NCBI GenBank assembly: GCA_964520785.1
Contig: CAZFQG010000088.1
Location: 1 to 24,739 of the forward strand
Length of the DNA: 24,739 nt
Direction of reading: 5' to 3'
Origin: CAZFQG01 sp964520785
Lineage (GTDB): Bacteria; Planctomycetota; Planctomycetia; Pirellulales; Thermoguttaceae
Positions within the stretch are counted from its first letter, which is position 1. The number at the start of each line of letters is the position of its first letter. Shown here piece by piece: positions 7,697 to 15,265 of this stretch. The position numbers were made by a program, and so were the translations under genes. Below the pieces are notes generated by a model that saw nothing but the letters and a program-made list of their open reading frames with translations, did not search any database and was not told the DNA's origin.

Positions 7697-7948
7697 CTAC
7701 GGCCGCGACTGCCGAATAATGATGCCCGGGATTCTCCCCTCGACGCGAATCGCGCCGAGGGACTCCAGGGCTATCGGAATGATCGGGGCCGGGGCCATGT
7801 TGGTATCCGCCAGGGTGGAATTCGGGGTGGACGTTTCTTGAAGGGTCTCTGGTGTGAGGATGTGGAAGTATAGGTCCGGGTTCAGGGAGCGTCCAGAGAT
7901 GGGAGGAGTGCAGCCCCAGCACGACATTGACTCGAAGGTCCCGTGCAT
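7697..7948 (-). CDS. Short hypothetical ORF, 83 residues
   Basis: An open frame from ATG 7948 to TAG at 7697-7699. The product includes SCWGCTPP near the N-terminus and ends in a hydrophobic, possibly beta-rich stretch (PIIPIALESLGAIRV, then RIPGIIIRQSRP). There is no recognised family, no signal peptide and no Shine-Dalgarno sequence; a TAA directly precedes the ATG in frame. Its best support is context: a strong minus-strand terminator begins 27 bases downstream, which implies a transcript comes from this direction. Third-position GC bias is weaker than in neighbouring genes. It could instead be a non-coding transcript or a gene remnant. Confidence 0.35.
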   Translation of the reverse strand: MHGTFESMSCWGCTPPISGRSLNPDLYFHILTPETLQETSTPNSTLADTNMAPAPIIPIALESLGAIRVEGRIPGIIIRQSRP

Positions 7949-8050
7949 TTATTCTGCTGTAAGTGCCAACTTCCGAGCCAGGGAAACAAGAGACCAGAAG
8001 AAGCTTCTCCGCCATCCGGCTCTTTGAAACCCGATTCGATAATCTATTCC

Positions 8051-8737
8051 ATGGACTGTCCCCACTGTCACGAGCCTTTGGCCCCCGAGACCCTCCACCG
8101 GGAGGCGATCGATCGTTGCCCCGGCTGCGACGGCATTTGGCTCGATCGGGGCGAGCTTGGGCAGGTAGTGAACGGGACATACTCTTCCGGCACCGGACCG
8201 CGCGACGGTGAAGTTGCCGAGATAGCTCTGACCTGTCCGAGATGCGGCCGCGAGATGGCCCTCTTCAATTACGCGCACGATTCGGGCGTGTTCGTCAACA
8301 AGTGTGCGTCCTGTGGCGGAATCTGGCTCAACCGGGGGCAACTGGATGCTCTCGCGCAATATCGTGCCGGAACGCCGGCGACTGAGTCCTTGGCGGACGC
8401 GATCGGCGACGAGATGCGGCGGACGAATCGTTGGCGGTCGGTACGGAGCCTCCTCCGATCTCGACTGCTCTCGGGGGCCGTCGCCGCCTTCTATCTGATC
8501 GGCGCGGTGCTGGCGACCGGACACCCGCTATCCGTGCTGCATCCGATTCGGTTTCTCCTGCTTCCCATGGTGTGCATCTGGTTTTCCGACGAGGTGGGGA
8601 GTCTGACCGGCATTTCGCTTGGACTTGGCCGCCCGGTGATTACGCACAGGAGCCCCGGCGATTACGTGGCGCTTGCCGGTTGGGTACTATTGCTGTGTCC
8701 GATTATTGCTATGCCGCTCGTTTACGTCCAGATTTGA
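8051..8737 (+). CDS. Double zinc-ribbon (zf-TFIIB type) membrane protein
   Basis: A 228-residue protein with two tandem TFIIB-like zinc ribbons. The first has Cys3, Cys6, Cys23 and Cys26 (MDCPHCHEPL, then DRCPGCDGIWLDRGEL). The second has Cys62, Cys65, Cys85 and Cys88 (TCPRCGREMA, then KCASCGGIWLNRGQL). The C-x-x-C-x-G-I-W-L-[DN]-R-G-[EQ]-L signature is diagnostic of the zf-TFIIB family. The C-terminal half has about three hydrophobic segments (around 145-165, 172-190 and 205-228), so the zinc domains are anchored to the membrane. Function is unknown; metal binding is inferred from the Cys pattern. The start at 8051 puts the first Cys pair right at the N-terminus, as is common in this family. 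The next gene begins 5 bases after its stop. Confidence 0.8.
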   Translation: MDCPHCHEPLAPETLHREAIDRCPGCDGIWLDRGELGQVVNGTYSSGTGPRDGEVAEIALTCPRCGREMALFNYAHDSGVFVNKCASCGGIWLNRGQLDALAQYRAGTPATESLADAIGDEMRRTNRWRSVRSLLRSRLLSGAVAAFYLIGAVLATGHPLSVLHPIRFLLLPMVCIWFSDEVGSLTGISLGLGRPVITHRSPGDYVALAGWVLLLCPIIAMPLVYVQI

Positions 8738-8742
8738 AGCCC

Positions 8743-9153
8743 ATGCAAGAACACGTCGTCAGGCGCGAACCGCACGAGCGTATTGTCAGCTTGTCGGAAA
8801 GCTGCTATGCGGATCACCCGCTGATTATCAATCTCCCCAAGTACTGGTGCGGCGAGTGCGACGAGATCACCCCTTTTGCTCTGCGGTGCAAGAACCCGCC
8901 CGGCTTCAACCAGACGCACCGGAGGCTCTTCGACGACGCGATGCGCCCAGGAAAACCGTACGGGGAGGATTTCTGCGAGTTCAACTGCCGCCTCTGCGGG
9001 CGTTCCGTCCGGGTGGTATACCGCGAGGTCGAATTCCACGCGGCTTCCTACGTTCATGTTCCCGTAGACGTTCTGGAAATCGAAGCCCGCCCGGGCGGCG
9101 CCGGTACCGCAGGATGTCCGACGATCTCGACGCGAAAAGGTGACCCTCGGTGA
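8743..9153 (+). CDS. Small Cys-rich putative zinc-binding protein
   Basis: A 136-residue product beginning MQEHVVRREPHERIVSLSES. CxxC pairs at Cys36/Cys39 (YWCGECDEITPF) and Cys82/Cys85 (NCRLCGRSVRVVYRE), with Cys78 close by, suggest a single zinc site that joins two strands. No membrane segment or signal peptide. I do not recognise the family. It starts only 5 bases after the zf-TFIIB gene, so the two are almost certainly co-transcribed and perhaps translationally coupled. The terminator at 9156-9197 begins 2 bases after its stop, which marks the end of this two-gene unit. An antisense frame over 8722-9057 was judged spurious because it lacks this Cys pattern and context. Confidence 0.7.
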   Translation: MQEHVVRREPHERIVSLSESCYADHPLIINLPKYWCGECDEITPFALRCKNPPGFNQTHRRLFDDAMRPGKPYGEDFCEFNCRLCGRSVRVVYREVEFHAASYVHVPVDVLEIEARPGGAGTAGCPTISTRKGDPR

Positions 9154-9155
9154 CT

Positions 9156-9197
9156 GCCGAAGCCTTCCCGGGAAGGCTTCGGCCCACCTTTTTTTTT
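9156..9197 (+). terminator. Rho-independent terminator of the zinc-ribbon pair
   Basis: A 28-base perfect palindrome (arms GCCGAAGCCTTCCC and its complement, 9156-9183) is followed by CCACC and nine T residues (9189-9197). The stem and T-run match a classic intrinsic terminator on the plus strand. Confidence 0.9.
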
Positions 9198-9228
9198 CGT
9201 GCGTACTGGGTTTTTCGTGTGTACTGGG
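9193..9228 (+). repeat. 18-bp tandem direct repeat
   Basis: TTTTTCGTGCGTACTGGG (9193-9210) is followed directly by TTTTTCGTGTGTACTGGG (9211-9228), 17 of 18 identical. The first copy begins within the terminator T-run. This is probably a local slippage duplication; no function is evident. Confidence 0.8.
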
Positions 9229-9229
9229 A

Positions 9230-9262
9230 GAACCGGCGCGCGTCGGTGACGCCGACCGGTTC
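9230..9262 (-). other. Inverted repeat downstream of the helicase gene
   Basis: GAACCGG (9230-9236) pairs with CCGGTTC (9256-9262), with a smaller internal pairing. It lies 18 bases past the helicase stop on the minus strand. No T-run follows on that strand, so it could be a transcript-end structure but is not a classic terminator. Confidence 0.3.
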
Positions 9263-9279
9263 CGCCCTCTCGGGTCTTC

Positions 9280-10557
9280 CTACCGCGATCCCGCTCTCCG
9301 CTTCGGCCGCCATTTCCGCTTCGCGGCGGAACCGGTTGCCGCTTTGCGATTTCCATCGGTCGGAGCGTGGGCCCGGCGGTATTCTTCGGCGGCTCGGATT
9401 TCCTCGGCGAACGCTTCTTTCAGGAACGAATCCGGCGGGTCTCCCACGGAGAGTCGCCGTTTCGTAACCGACTCGATAGCTTGGAGCGTCAGCCGCTCGT
9501 CACCGCTGCAGAAAGAAACGGCGACCCCTTCGGCGCCGGCACGGCCGGTCCGTCCGATGCGGTGAACGTAGTTTTCGATTTCGCTCGGCAGATCGAAATT
9601 GACGACGTGGCTGACGTCGACGACGTCCAATCCACGTGCCGCGATATCGGTGGCCACGAGAACCGGGGGCCGCGAGGACTTGAACCGGTTCAGCACCCGC
9701 TGGCGGGCGTTCTGACTCTTATTGCCGTGGAAGGAGTCCGCGTCGATCCCCGCCTTCTTGAGTGTCTTGACGACCTTGTCCGCCCCATGCTTGGTCCGGG
9801 TGAAGACGAGGGTCCGCGTCCAACGGTTCTCCTGAAGCCAGGTGGTCAAGAGCTGTTGCTTCCTGTTCTGCGCGACGAAGAAGACCGATTGCCGAATCTT
9901 CTCGACGGTAGGCGATTGCGGAGAAACGTACACCTCGACCGGACGGTTCAGCCATTGGTTGGCGAGGTTGACGATGGTCCTGGGGAGGGTCGCCGAGAAT
10001 AGAAGCGTCTGACGCTCGGTCGGAACCTGCTTGATGATCCGTTTGAGGTCGGGGAGGAAGCCCATGTCGAGCATCCGGTCGGCTTCGTCGAGAATCAACG
10101 TCTCCACATGGCCCAGGTCGATGTGGCCCTGTTGCATCAGGTCGAGGAGGCGGCCCGGCGTGGCGACGAGTACGTCGACGCCTCGGTTCAAATCGCTGAC
10201 CTGGCGGTTCTGGCTGACACCGCCGAAGACGACCGTCTGGCGGATCGGCGTGTGCTTTCCATACGCGGCGAAGCTCTCGTGGATTTGAATCGCCAACTCC
10301 CGGGTGGGGGCCAGGACGAGCGCCCGGATTTTCCTTCCGCGGCCGTTGACACGGCACGGCTTGGAAGCAAGCCGGTGCAGCGTCGGCAGGGCGAACGCCG
10401 CCGTCTTGCCGGTACCGGTCTGAGCACAACCGAGGACGTCCCGGCCTTCGAGCACCGGAGGGATGGCGTCGGATTGAATTTTGGTGGTGATGGAGTAGCC
10501 GCGTCCCTTCACGGAACGCAACAACGCTTCGGCTAAGCCGAGATCTTCGAACTTCAT
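9280..10557 (-). CDS. DEAD-box ATP-dependent RNA helicase, RhlE-like
   Basis: Unwinds RNA duplexes with ATP; relatives act in ribosome assembly, RNA decay and cold adaptation. The 425-residue product has all core motifs: Q-motif Gln28, AQTGTGKT at 45-52 (Walker A), PTRELA (84-89), TPGR (133-136), DEAD at 157-160, SAT at 188-190, ARGLD (307-311) and HRIGRTGR at 332-339. A basic, low-complexity tail (about 390-425, with KRKWRPKRRAGSR at the end) probably binds RNA. The compact core and basic tail fit the RhlE group, but the exact subtype is not certain. The start at 10557 gives the conserved opening MKFEDLGL. A long leader and candidate promoter lie upstream. Confidence 0.93.
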   Translation of the reverse strand: MKFEDLGLAEALLRSVKGRGYSITTKIQSDAIPPVLEGRDVLGCAQTGTGKTAAFALPTLHRLASKPCRVNGRGRKIRALVLAPTRELAIQIHESFAAYGKHTPIRQTVVFGGVSQNRQVSDLNRGVDVLVATPGRLLDLMQQGHIDLGHVETLILDEADRMLDMGFLPDLKRIIKQVPTERQTLLFSATLPRTIVNLANQWLNRPVEVYVSPQSPTVEKIRQSVFFVAQNRKQQLLTTWLQENRWTRTLVFTRTKHGADKVVKTLKKAGIDADSFHGNKSQNARQRVLNRFKSSRPPVLVATDIAARGLDVVDVSHVVNFDLPSEIENYVHRIGRTGRAGAEGVAVSFCSGDERLTLQAIESVTKRRLSVGDPPDSFLKEAFAEEIRAAEEYRRAHAPTDGNRKAATGSAAKRKWRPKRRAGSR

Positions 10558-10970
10558 TTAGAAAAAAACCTAAAAAAGGGAGGACTGCCAAATCCAACCC
10601 TGTGAGCCCAGAGGCCGACAACACATCGGCACTGAAATCTACCCAATTGGGGGGCTAGAAAAACGGCAGAAACGCTACATTCTCGCCAAACAACGTGATT
10701 GAGGAGTTCAATAGCGGCGGTCGAAAAGAAGATAGGCAAGAGACGGGCCGCCGAGACGGCCAATCCACACAGGGTTTTTCGGCCTTGGCCGGAACTTCCC
10801 TGCATCCTTTAAGACTAACTATACCCGATTCGAGCCGGATTGCAAGGCCAGAGAGTCGTATTTCTTGGAAATAGGGGAGATGGCGGGGGAATTCACCGTT
10901 TACGGCAGGCTACTCCCGCAGTGATTCAGCGCCGCGGGCCGTCTTTCCTCTCCTCTCTCGCCCTTCGCGA
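10558..10970 (-). other. Long gene-free leader upstream of the helicase
   Basis: No confident gene lies between the helicase and the beta-helix gene. The part nearest the helicase is less GC-rich than the genes and is predicted to be transcribed from the promoter at 10818-10845. It contains an 83-codon open frame (ATG 10805, stop 10554) whose TGA overlaps the helicase ATG as ATGA. Its codon use is not GC3-biased, so I do not call it a gene. A CGGCC/GGCCG hairpin with a two-base spacer lies near 10780. From 10850 to 10970 I see nothing else. Confidence 0.5.
10818..10845 (-). promoter_or_regulatory. Candidate sigma-70 promoter for the helicase
   Basis: On the minus strand TTGCAA (10845-10840) and TATAGT (10823-10818) are separated by 16 bases. 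Both match consensus well (four or five of six). Transcription would begin near 10811, giving a leader of roughly 250 bases. Confidence 0.45.
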
Positions 10971-12998
10971 TTACTTGCGGCTACTCTCCCGCGTCCGCGG
11001 GCCGATCTTCTCGAAGGGGATATTCTTGAAACCGGAAATTTGTTCATACACTGGCGAGTCGTCCGGCAGGGTGAATCGCATCCTCTCGCGATCGCCCAGA
11101 TCGAGTTCGATGTCCGTCCAGTTGTTCTCGAAGTGGACGTACTTCCGGGCGTCGCCGTGGACGCCGTCCCATTTTCCGCCGGTGGAGACGTTGCCGACGA
11201 CGCGATTCCCCTTCGGCGCGGCCGGTTCGTCGTCGGTAATGCCGACGAGTTCGGGATAGCGGCCCGCCCAGAGGGCGTTCTTGTAGGGCATCGCGTTTAG
11301 GCGTTCCATCATCGTCGTCGGTACGCTGTAGGCCGCCCAACCGAGGGCCCTGGCGTCGACGTGCAGCGCGGGATTACAGTCGATAAAGAGATTTCCCTCG
11401 ACGGTGCAATCGCGGCCGCCGCCGATGAAGGCGGCACGGGTGACCTTGTAGAAGACGTTCCCCTCGATCCGCGTGCCGCAATACATGTCGTCCAGATAGA
11501 CGCCCACGCAGCCGCGGTTTTCGAAACCGGTAATATGGTGCAGGAAGTTGTTGCGGATGACGGTACCGCGCATCGTCCAATCGCGGCCGGCGTAAATCGC
11601 CCCGGCGTCGTTCGATTCCATGCAGACGTGGTGAATCTCGTTCAGCTCGAAGAGATGGTCGTTGCCGCCGAACATGATCGCGATATGCGGCGCGGAGTGG
11701 ATCAGATTGTTCCCTACATAATTCCCGACCCCACTGACGTGGACGCCGGCCGAATACATTCGCCGGATGCGGCCGTAGTGGTAGATTTCGTTGTCGACGA
11801 CCCGGTGCCCCGCCGGAGTAAGCGTGGCCCGATCGCCGCCGGCGATGCTCACTCCTCCGGAGCCGACGTTGAAAATGATGCATCCACGGACGGTGTCTTC
11901 CTTTCCGCCGGCGAAGGAGACAGCGCTGGCTCCGGTGTTCTTGATCACGCAATCGGCGACCGTAACGCGCGTCCCGTTCGCGACGGTGATCGCGGTCGCC
12001 TGGCAGACGTCGAACGTGAGTTTCTCGAACGTGACATGGGAAATGTCCTTCGCCGAGACGAGCGAACCGATCGTGGAGACGACGACGTCGCCCGATTGAA
12101 TCTCCTCGGGCGGCCAGAAGTAGAGGACCCCCTCGTCTCGGTCGAGATACCATTCGCCGGCGGTGTCCAGTTCGGAGAGTACGTTGAAGGCGTAGTACCA
12201 TTGCCCCTTGCGGTAGCCGTATCCGTGGGCCGGTTCGGCAAGAGTAATGATCCGCTTTTCGGTATCGATCGACGCGATCGGTTTCCGCTCGTCGGACCAG
12301 TCCCAGAACCAGTATCCGTGCAGCCGCGCGTCCTTCTCCCCGACCCACCGCTTCGGCCGGTCGCCGTCGTAAACGAACTTGCCGACCTTACTTCCCTTGG
12401 CACCGTGGATCTTGTGTCCGTCGTCCACCACGATATCGACAATCCGCGCGAACCCCTCGTTCGGCCAGCGGCACAGGACCATCGGCCGGCCCTTGAAGAA
12501 GACCTCCAGTCCACCGCCGGGCTCGCCGAAGTTGGTAATCCCGAGTTCCTTGAGATTGGCGCAAACGACGTTCTCCTTCGCGTTCTCGTCGAGCCGTTCC
12601 AGAACGGCCGGATCGGTGACCGGGGCGAATGCCTCGACGAACCGTCCCCCAATGAGCCGCGCCGTCTCGCCGGCGGCGCCGCGATAGACGACCGGGGCTT
12701 CCTCGGTGCCGGAATCCCGCTTTTCGAGCACCAGCGGCTCCGCGAGGCGGTAGTTCCCCCCGCGAACCTCGACGACGACGCCCCCATCCGGCAGTCCGCC
12801 GGCGTCCTTCATCCCGCGGATGGCGTCCCGCGCCGCGGCGAGCGTGGCGAAGGGACCGTCGGTCTTCTCGGCGTTCACTTCGGCGCGAGTTCCGGAGAAA
12901 GCGTCGTTTCCGCCGGGCGACACGTAGAGCCGAGTCTGGGCGAAGGCGCCGGAGGCAATCGCGGCGAGGCAAAGAACGCAGGCAAGAGGGTGAATCAT
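10971..12998 (-). CDS. Secreted right-handed parallel beta-helix protein (possible glycoside hydrolase)
   Basis: A 675-residue exported protein. Residues 1-20 form a signal peptide (hydrophobic core LACVLCLAAIASGAFA, cleavage likely after AFA). The mature N-terminus, RLYVSPGGNDAFSGTRAE then DGPFATLAAARDAIR, is the usual opening of parallel beta-helix carbohydrate-active proteins. Repeated N-x-I/V turns follow (DCVIKNTGASAVSF, NEIYHYGRI, NNFLHHITGF, EGNVFYKVTRAAF). The layout resembles family GH141, but I cannot assign catalytic residues, so substrate is unknown; a polysaccharide is likely. A CCGGAG Shine-Dalgarno lies 7 bases before ATG 12998. It lies 178 bases downstream of nadB on the same strand and may have its own promoter. 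Confidence 0.8.
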   Translation of the reverse strand: MIHPLACVLCLAAIASGAFAQTRLYVSPGGNDAFSGTRAEVNAEKTDGPFATLAAARDAIRGMKDAGGLPDGGVVVEVRGGNYRLAEPLVLEKRDSGTEEAPVVYRGAAGETARLIGGRFVEAFAPVTDPAVLERLDENAKENVVCANLKELGITNFGEPGGGLEVFFKGRPMVLCRWPNEGFARIVDIVVDDGHKIHGAKGSKVGKFVYDGDRPKRWVGEKDARLHGYWFWDWSDERKPIASIDTEKRIITLAEPAHGYGYRKGQWYYAFNVLSELDTAGEWYLDRDEGVLYFWPPEEIQSGDVVVSTIGSLVSAKDISHVTFEKLTFDVCQATAITVANGTRVTVADCVIKNTGASAVSFAGGKEDTVRGCIIFNVGSGGVSIAGGDRATLTPAGHRVVDNEIYHYGRIRRMYSAGVHVSGVGNYVGNNLIHSAPHIAIMFGGNDHLFELNEIHHVCMESNDAGAIYAGRDWTMRGTVIRNNFLHHITGFENRGCVGVYLDDMYCGTRIEGNVFYKVTRAAFIGGGRDCTVEGNLFIDCNPALHVDARALGWAAYSVPTTMMERLNAMPYKNALWAGRYPELVGITDDEPAAPKGNRVVGNVSTGGKWDGVHGDARKYVHFENNWTDIELDLGDRERMRFTLPDDSPVYEQISGFKNIPFEKIGPRTRESSRK

Positions 12999-13176
12999 GG
13001 TGGGCTCCGGTGGGACAGGGGGATCGGGAATGGGGGACTCGAGTGCATCGCTTATGAACGGGACCGTATTCTTCCCGGCAGGAACGACGACACCTCCAAA
13101 CAGCCGACCATCCGTCAGTCGACGCGGCGGCGCGGTTCGTTTCTTGCGATTCGGGACGTGGCGGCGGTCGCGCCGG

Positions 13177-14829
13177 TCAACCTCCTAAGGCTGGGCCGAT
13201 GTCTTCGAAACGGACTTGCTCCTCGTCCGCGATGATTTTGAAAACGATATTGCGAAGCCACTTTTCGTTGTCGGTCTCGGGATGGTCGACGCGGACGTGG
13301 CAACCCCGTGTTTCCTTCCGGATCCGCGCCGCTTGAATCATGAGTCTGGCGGTACAAAGCATGTTTTGGAGCTCCCAGCCGGTGGGGTCTGAAAACTGCC
13401 GAGCCAAAACGTAGCGGCACCACTGATTGATGGTCTCTTCCGCCTCCTGAAGTCCTTCCGCGTCGCGGCAGACGCCTACGTTACGCCACATGAGGCTTTG
13501 AAGTGAATTGCGGATGTCGGCCAAATTCAGCGGTTCACTTCCCGGCTCCACCGCCGGATTGGCCAAATGGAGGGCGTGGAAACTGTCGCTGAACCCCGCC
13601 GCCTCGCGGGCAGCCCCTTCTCCGGCGCGGGCACCGAAGACAATCGACTCCAGGAGACTATTCGAGGCGAGCCGGTTCGCTCCGTGCAACCCGGTAGAGG
13701 CGACTTCTCCGGCAGCCCACAAGTGGGGTACCGTGGTCCGGCCGTCCCAATCCGTCGATAGCCCGCCGACCATGTAGTGCGCTCCGGGGCGAACCGGAAT
13801 ACGGTCTTTGGTGATATCCAGTCCGAATTCGCCGCAAATTGAAGCGATTCCGGGAAACCGCTCACGGATCCGCTCGCCGGGAAGATGCGACATATCCAGG
13901 TACACGTTCGTGTGCCGGGTCGCCTCCATCTGGGCGACGATCGCCCTGGCGACAACGTCCCTCGGGGCGAGTTCGGCCCGCTCGTCATAGTCGGGCATGA
14001 ACCGGTGACCCTGCCGGTCGACCAAGTATGCCCCCTCCCCGCGCAAGGCCTCGGTCAGGAGGCTACGGCTACTTCCGGCAATATAGAGGACCGTGGGATG
14101 GAACTGCATGAATTCCATGCCACGAAGCTCCGCCCCGGCCCGATACGCCAGGGCCATGCCGTCACCGGTGGCGACGAGCGGATTGGTCGTTTCCCGGTAG
14201 ACCTGTCCAACGCCACCGGTGCAGAGGATCGTCTGTTTCGCCCAAATGAACGTCTTTCCATGCCTCGGATTCCACACAAGCGCCCCACGGCACTCCCCGT
14301 CGTGGGTAAGTAAATCGAGCGTGAACGTATGTTCCCACGTATTGATATTGGGTGACTGGAGCACGCAGTGAATGACCGCGCGGATGATCTCGCGGCCCGT
14401 CGCGTCTCCCTGCGCGTGGGCGATTCGATGCCGTCCGTGCCCGCCCTCGCGCCCCAGCGCAAGCCGCAGCCCGGTCCGGTCGAACCGGGTGCCCATGGCT
14501 ACGAGTTCTTCGACGCGCTGCGTCGATTCGCGGACGACCTGTTCGACGACGGCGCGATTACACAGGACGCCTCCGGCGGTAAGCGTGTCCTCGACGTGTT
14601 CGATGACGGAATCCTCCGGCGAGAGTACCGCGGCGATACCTCCCTGGGCGTAGGCGCTGTTCGATTCGGTCTACTCGTCCTTCGTAACGACCAGGGCCGA
14701 CAACTCCGGCGAGACGGCCATGGCGGCCCTGAGTCCGGCCAAGCCACTTCCCACGATGAGGACGTCCGTGAAAAAATGGGGAACCCGCTTGGGGTGAAAG
14801 GGAACCAAATAGCGTTTGACGGTCGGCAT
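13177..14829 (-). pseudogene. nadB: L-aspartate oxidase gene with in-frame TAG at codon 53
   Basis: NadB oxidises L-aspartate to iminoaspartate, the first step of NAD synthesis, with FAD. The frame from ATG 14829 opens with FTDVLIVGSGLAGLRAA (FAD-binding GxGxxG at about 27-32). It reads VVTKDE, then TAG at 14673-14671, then TESNSAYAQGGIAAVL in the same frame with no other interruption to TGA at 13177. Downstream motifs are intact: LGREGGHGRHRIAHAQGDAT, EFMQFHPTVLY, LTEALRGEGAYLVD, PGAHYMVGGLSTD, GLHGANRLASNSLLES. Total length, about 550 codons, is normal. Relatives usually have a hydrophobic residue (Leu, Val or Ile) at this place; TTG to TAG is one change. Translation from Met at 14496 would lack the FAD motif. 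It may be a recent null allele or a sequence error. Confidence 0.85.
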
Positions 14830-14843
14830 GGTAAGAGGCCTAT

Positions 14844-14868
14844 GCCCGTCGGGCGACGCCCGACGGGC
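14844..14868. repeat. GC-rich palindrome just upstream of nadB
   Basis: GCCCGTCGGGCG and CGCCCGACGGGC flank a single A, a 12-bp perfect inverted repeat ending 15 bases before the nadB ATG. It resembles a REP-type palindrome. If transcribed it would fold tightly in the nadB leader and could hinder ribosome access; this is inference. Confidence 0.6.
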
Positions 14869-15228
14869 GGGGGGGTCTTCAGTGGAAATGGTGGTGAGCA
14901 CTCCATTTTACAGGAGTACCGTTCCCCAGTTCAAGAGGGTGGTGGTGATCCGCCGAGCCGCGAGGCTTTCGGCCCTTGAATCCAGTTTTGGAGAATATAG
15001 GGAAGAGGGGGCAGTCGTACCCTTTCACCCATCGCGCGACACCGTCGCGGGAAAAACCGCGCCGCATCCAGCGTCGCCGGAGCCTCCGCCGGTTCGGTTC
15101 GCGTTGCCAAGTGCTCAACGGCGACAACGGTCGCGCGGAGGCGTTTCACGGTAACCGGCGACTACGCGGCGTTATTGAACGCCTTCGCCGGACGCGCGAG
15201 CGCGTGACGACGCGGCCGGTTGTCTATC

Positions 15229-15242
15229 GTTCGGTACCGAAC
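15229..15242. promoter_or_regulatory. 14-bp perfect palindrome downstream of the MFS gene
   Basis: GTTCGGTACCGAAC is a perfect palindrome, 24 bases past the MFS stop. It could bind a dimeric protein or form a transcript-end hairpin. There is no adjacent T-run and no second copy in the window. Confidence 0.3.
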
Positions 15243-15265
15243 TATCTTCTCGTAGGCGAATGGAC

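Larger units (their letters stand above)
14830..15265. other. Gene-free region between the MFS gene and nadB
   Basis: No credible gene. Frames on both strands are short, Arg/Pro-rich and lack recognisable motifs. It holds two palindromes, listed separately (14844-14868 and 15229-15242). A weak hairpin (CGTAGG and CCTACG, 15251-15270) overlaps the end of the MFS gene. No T-run follows any of them on the minus strand. The nadB promoter must lie here or upstream, but I cannot place it. Confidence 0.5.

Noticed and set aside
11361..13235. A 624-codon plus-strand frame opposite the beta-helix gene
   Set aside because: Acidic, Asp/Val/Arg-rich translation without a fold signature; the minus strand has a signal peptide and beta-helix turns.
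14671..14673. Pyrrolysine insertion or stop-codon reassignment to explain the nadB TAG
   Set aside because: TAG ends several ordinary genes in this window, and no downstream insertion element or suppressor is visible. It is kept only as an alternative in the finding.
14931..15149. A 72-codon minus-strand frame between the MFS gene and nadB
   Set aside because: Arg/Pro-rich with no ribosome-binding site, and codon pattern like other shadow frames in this GC-rich gap.
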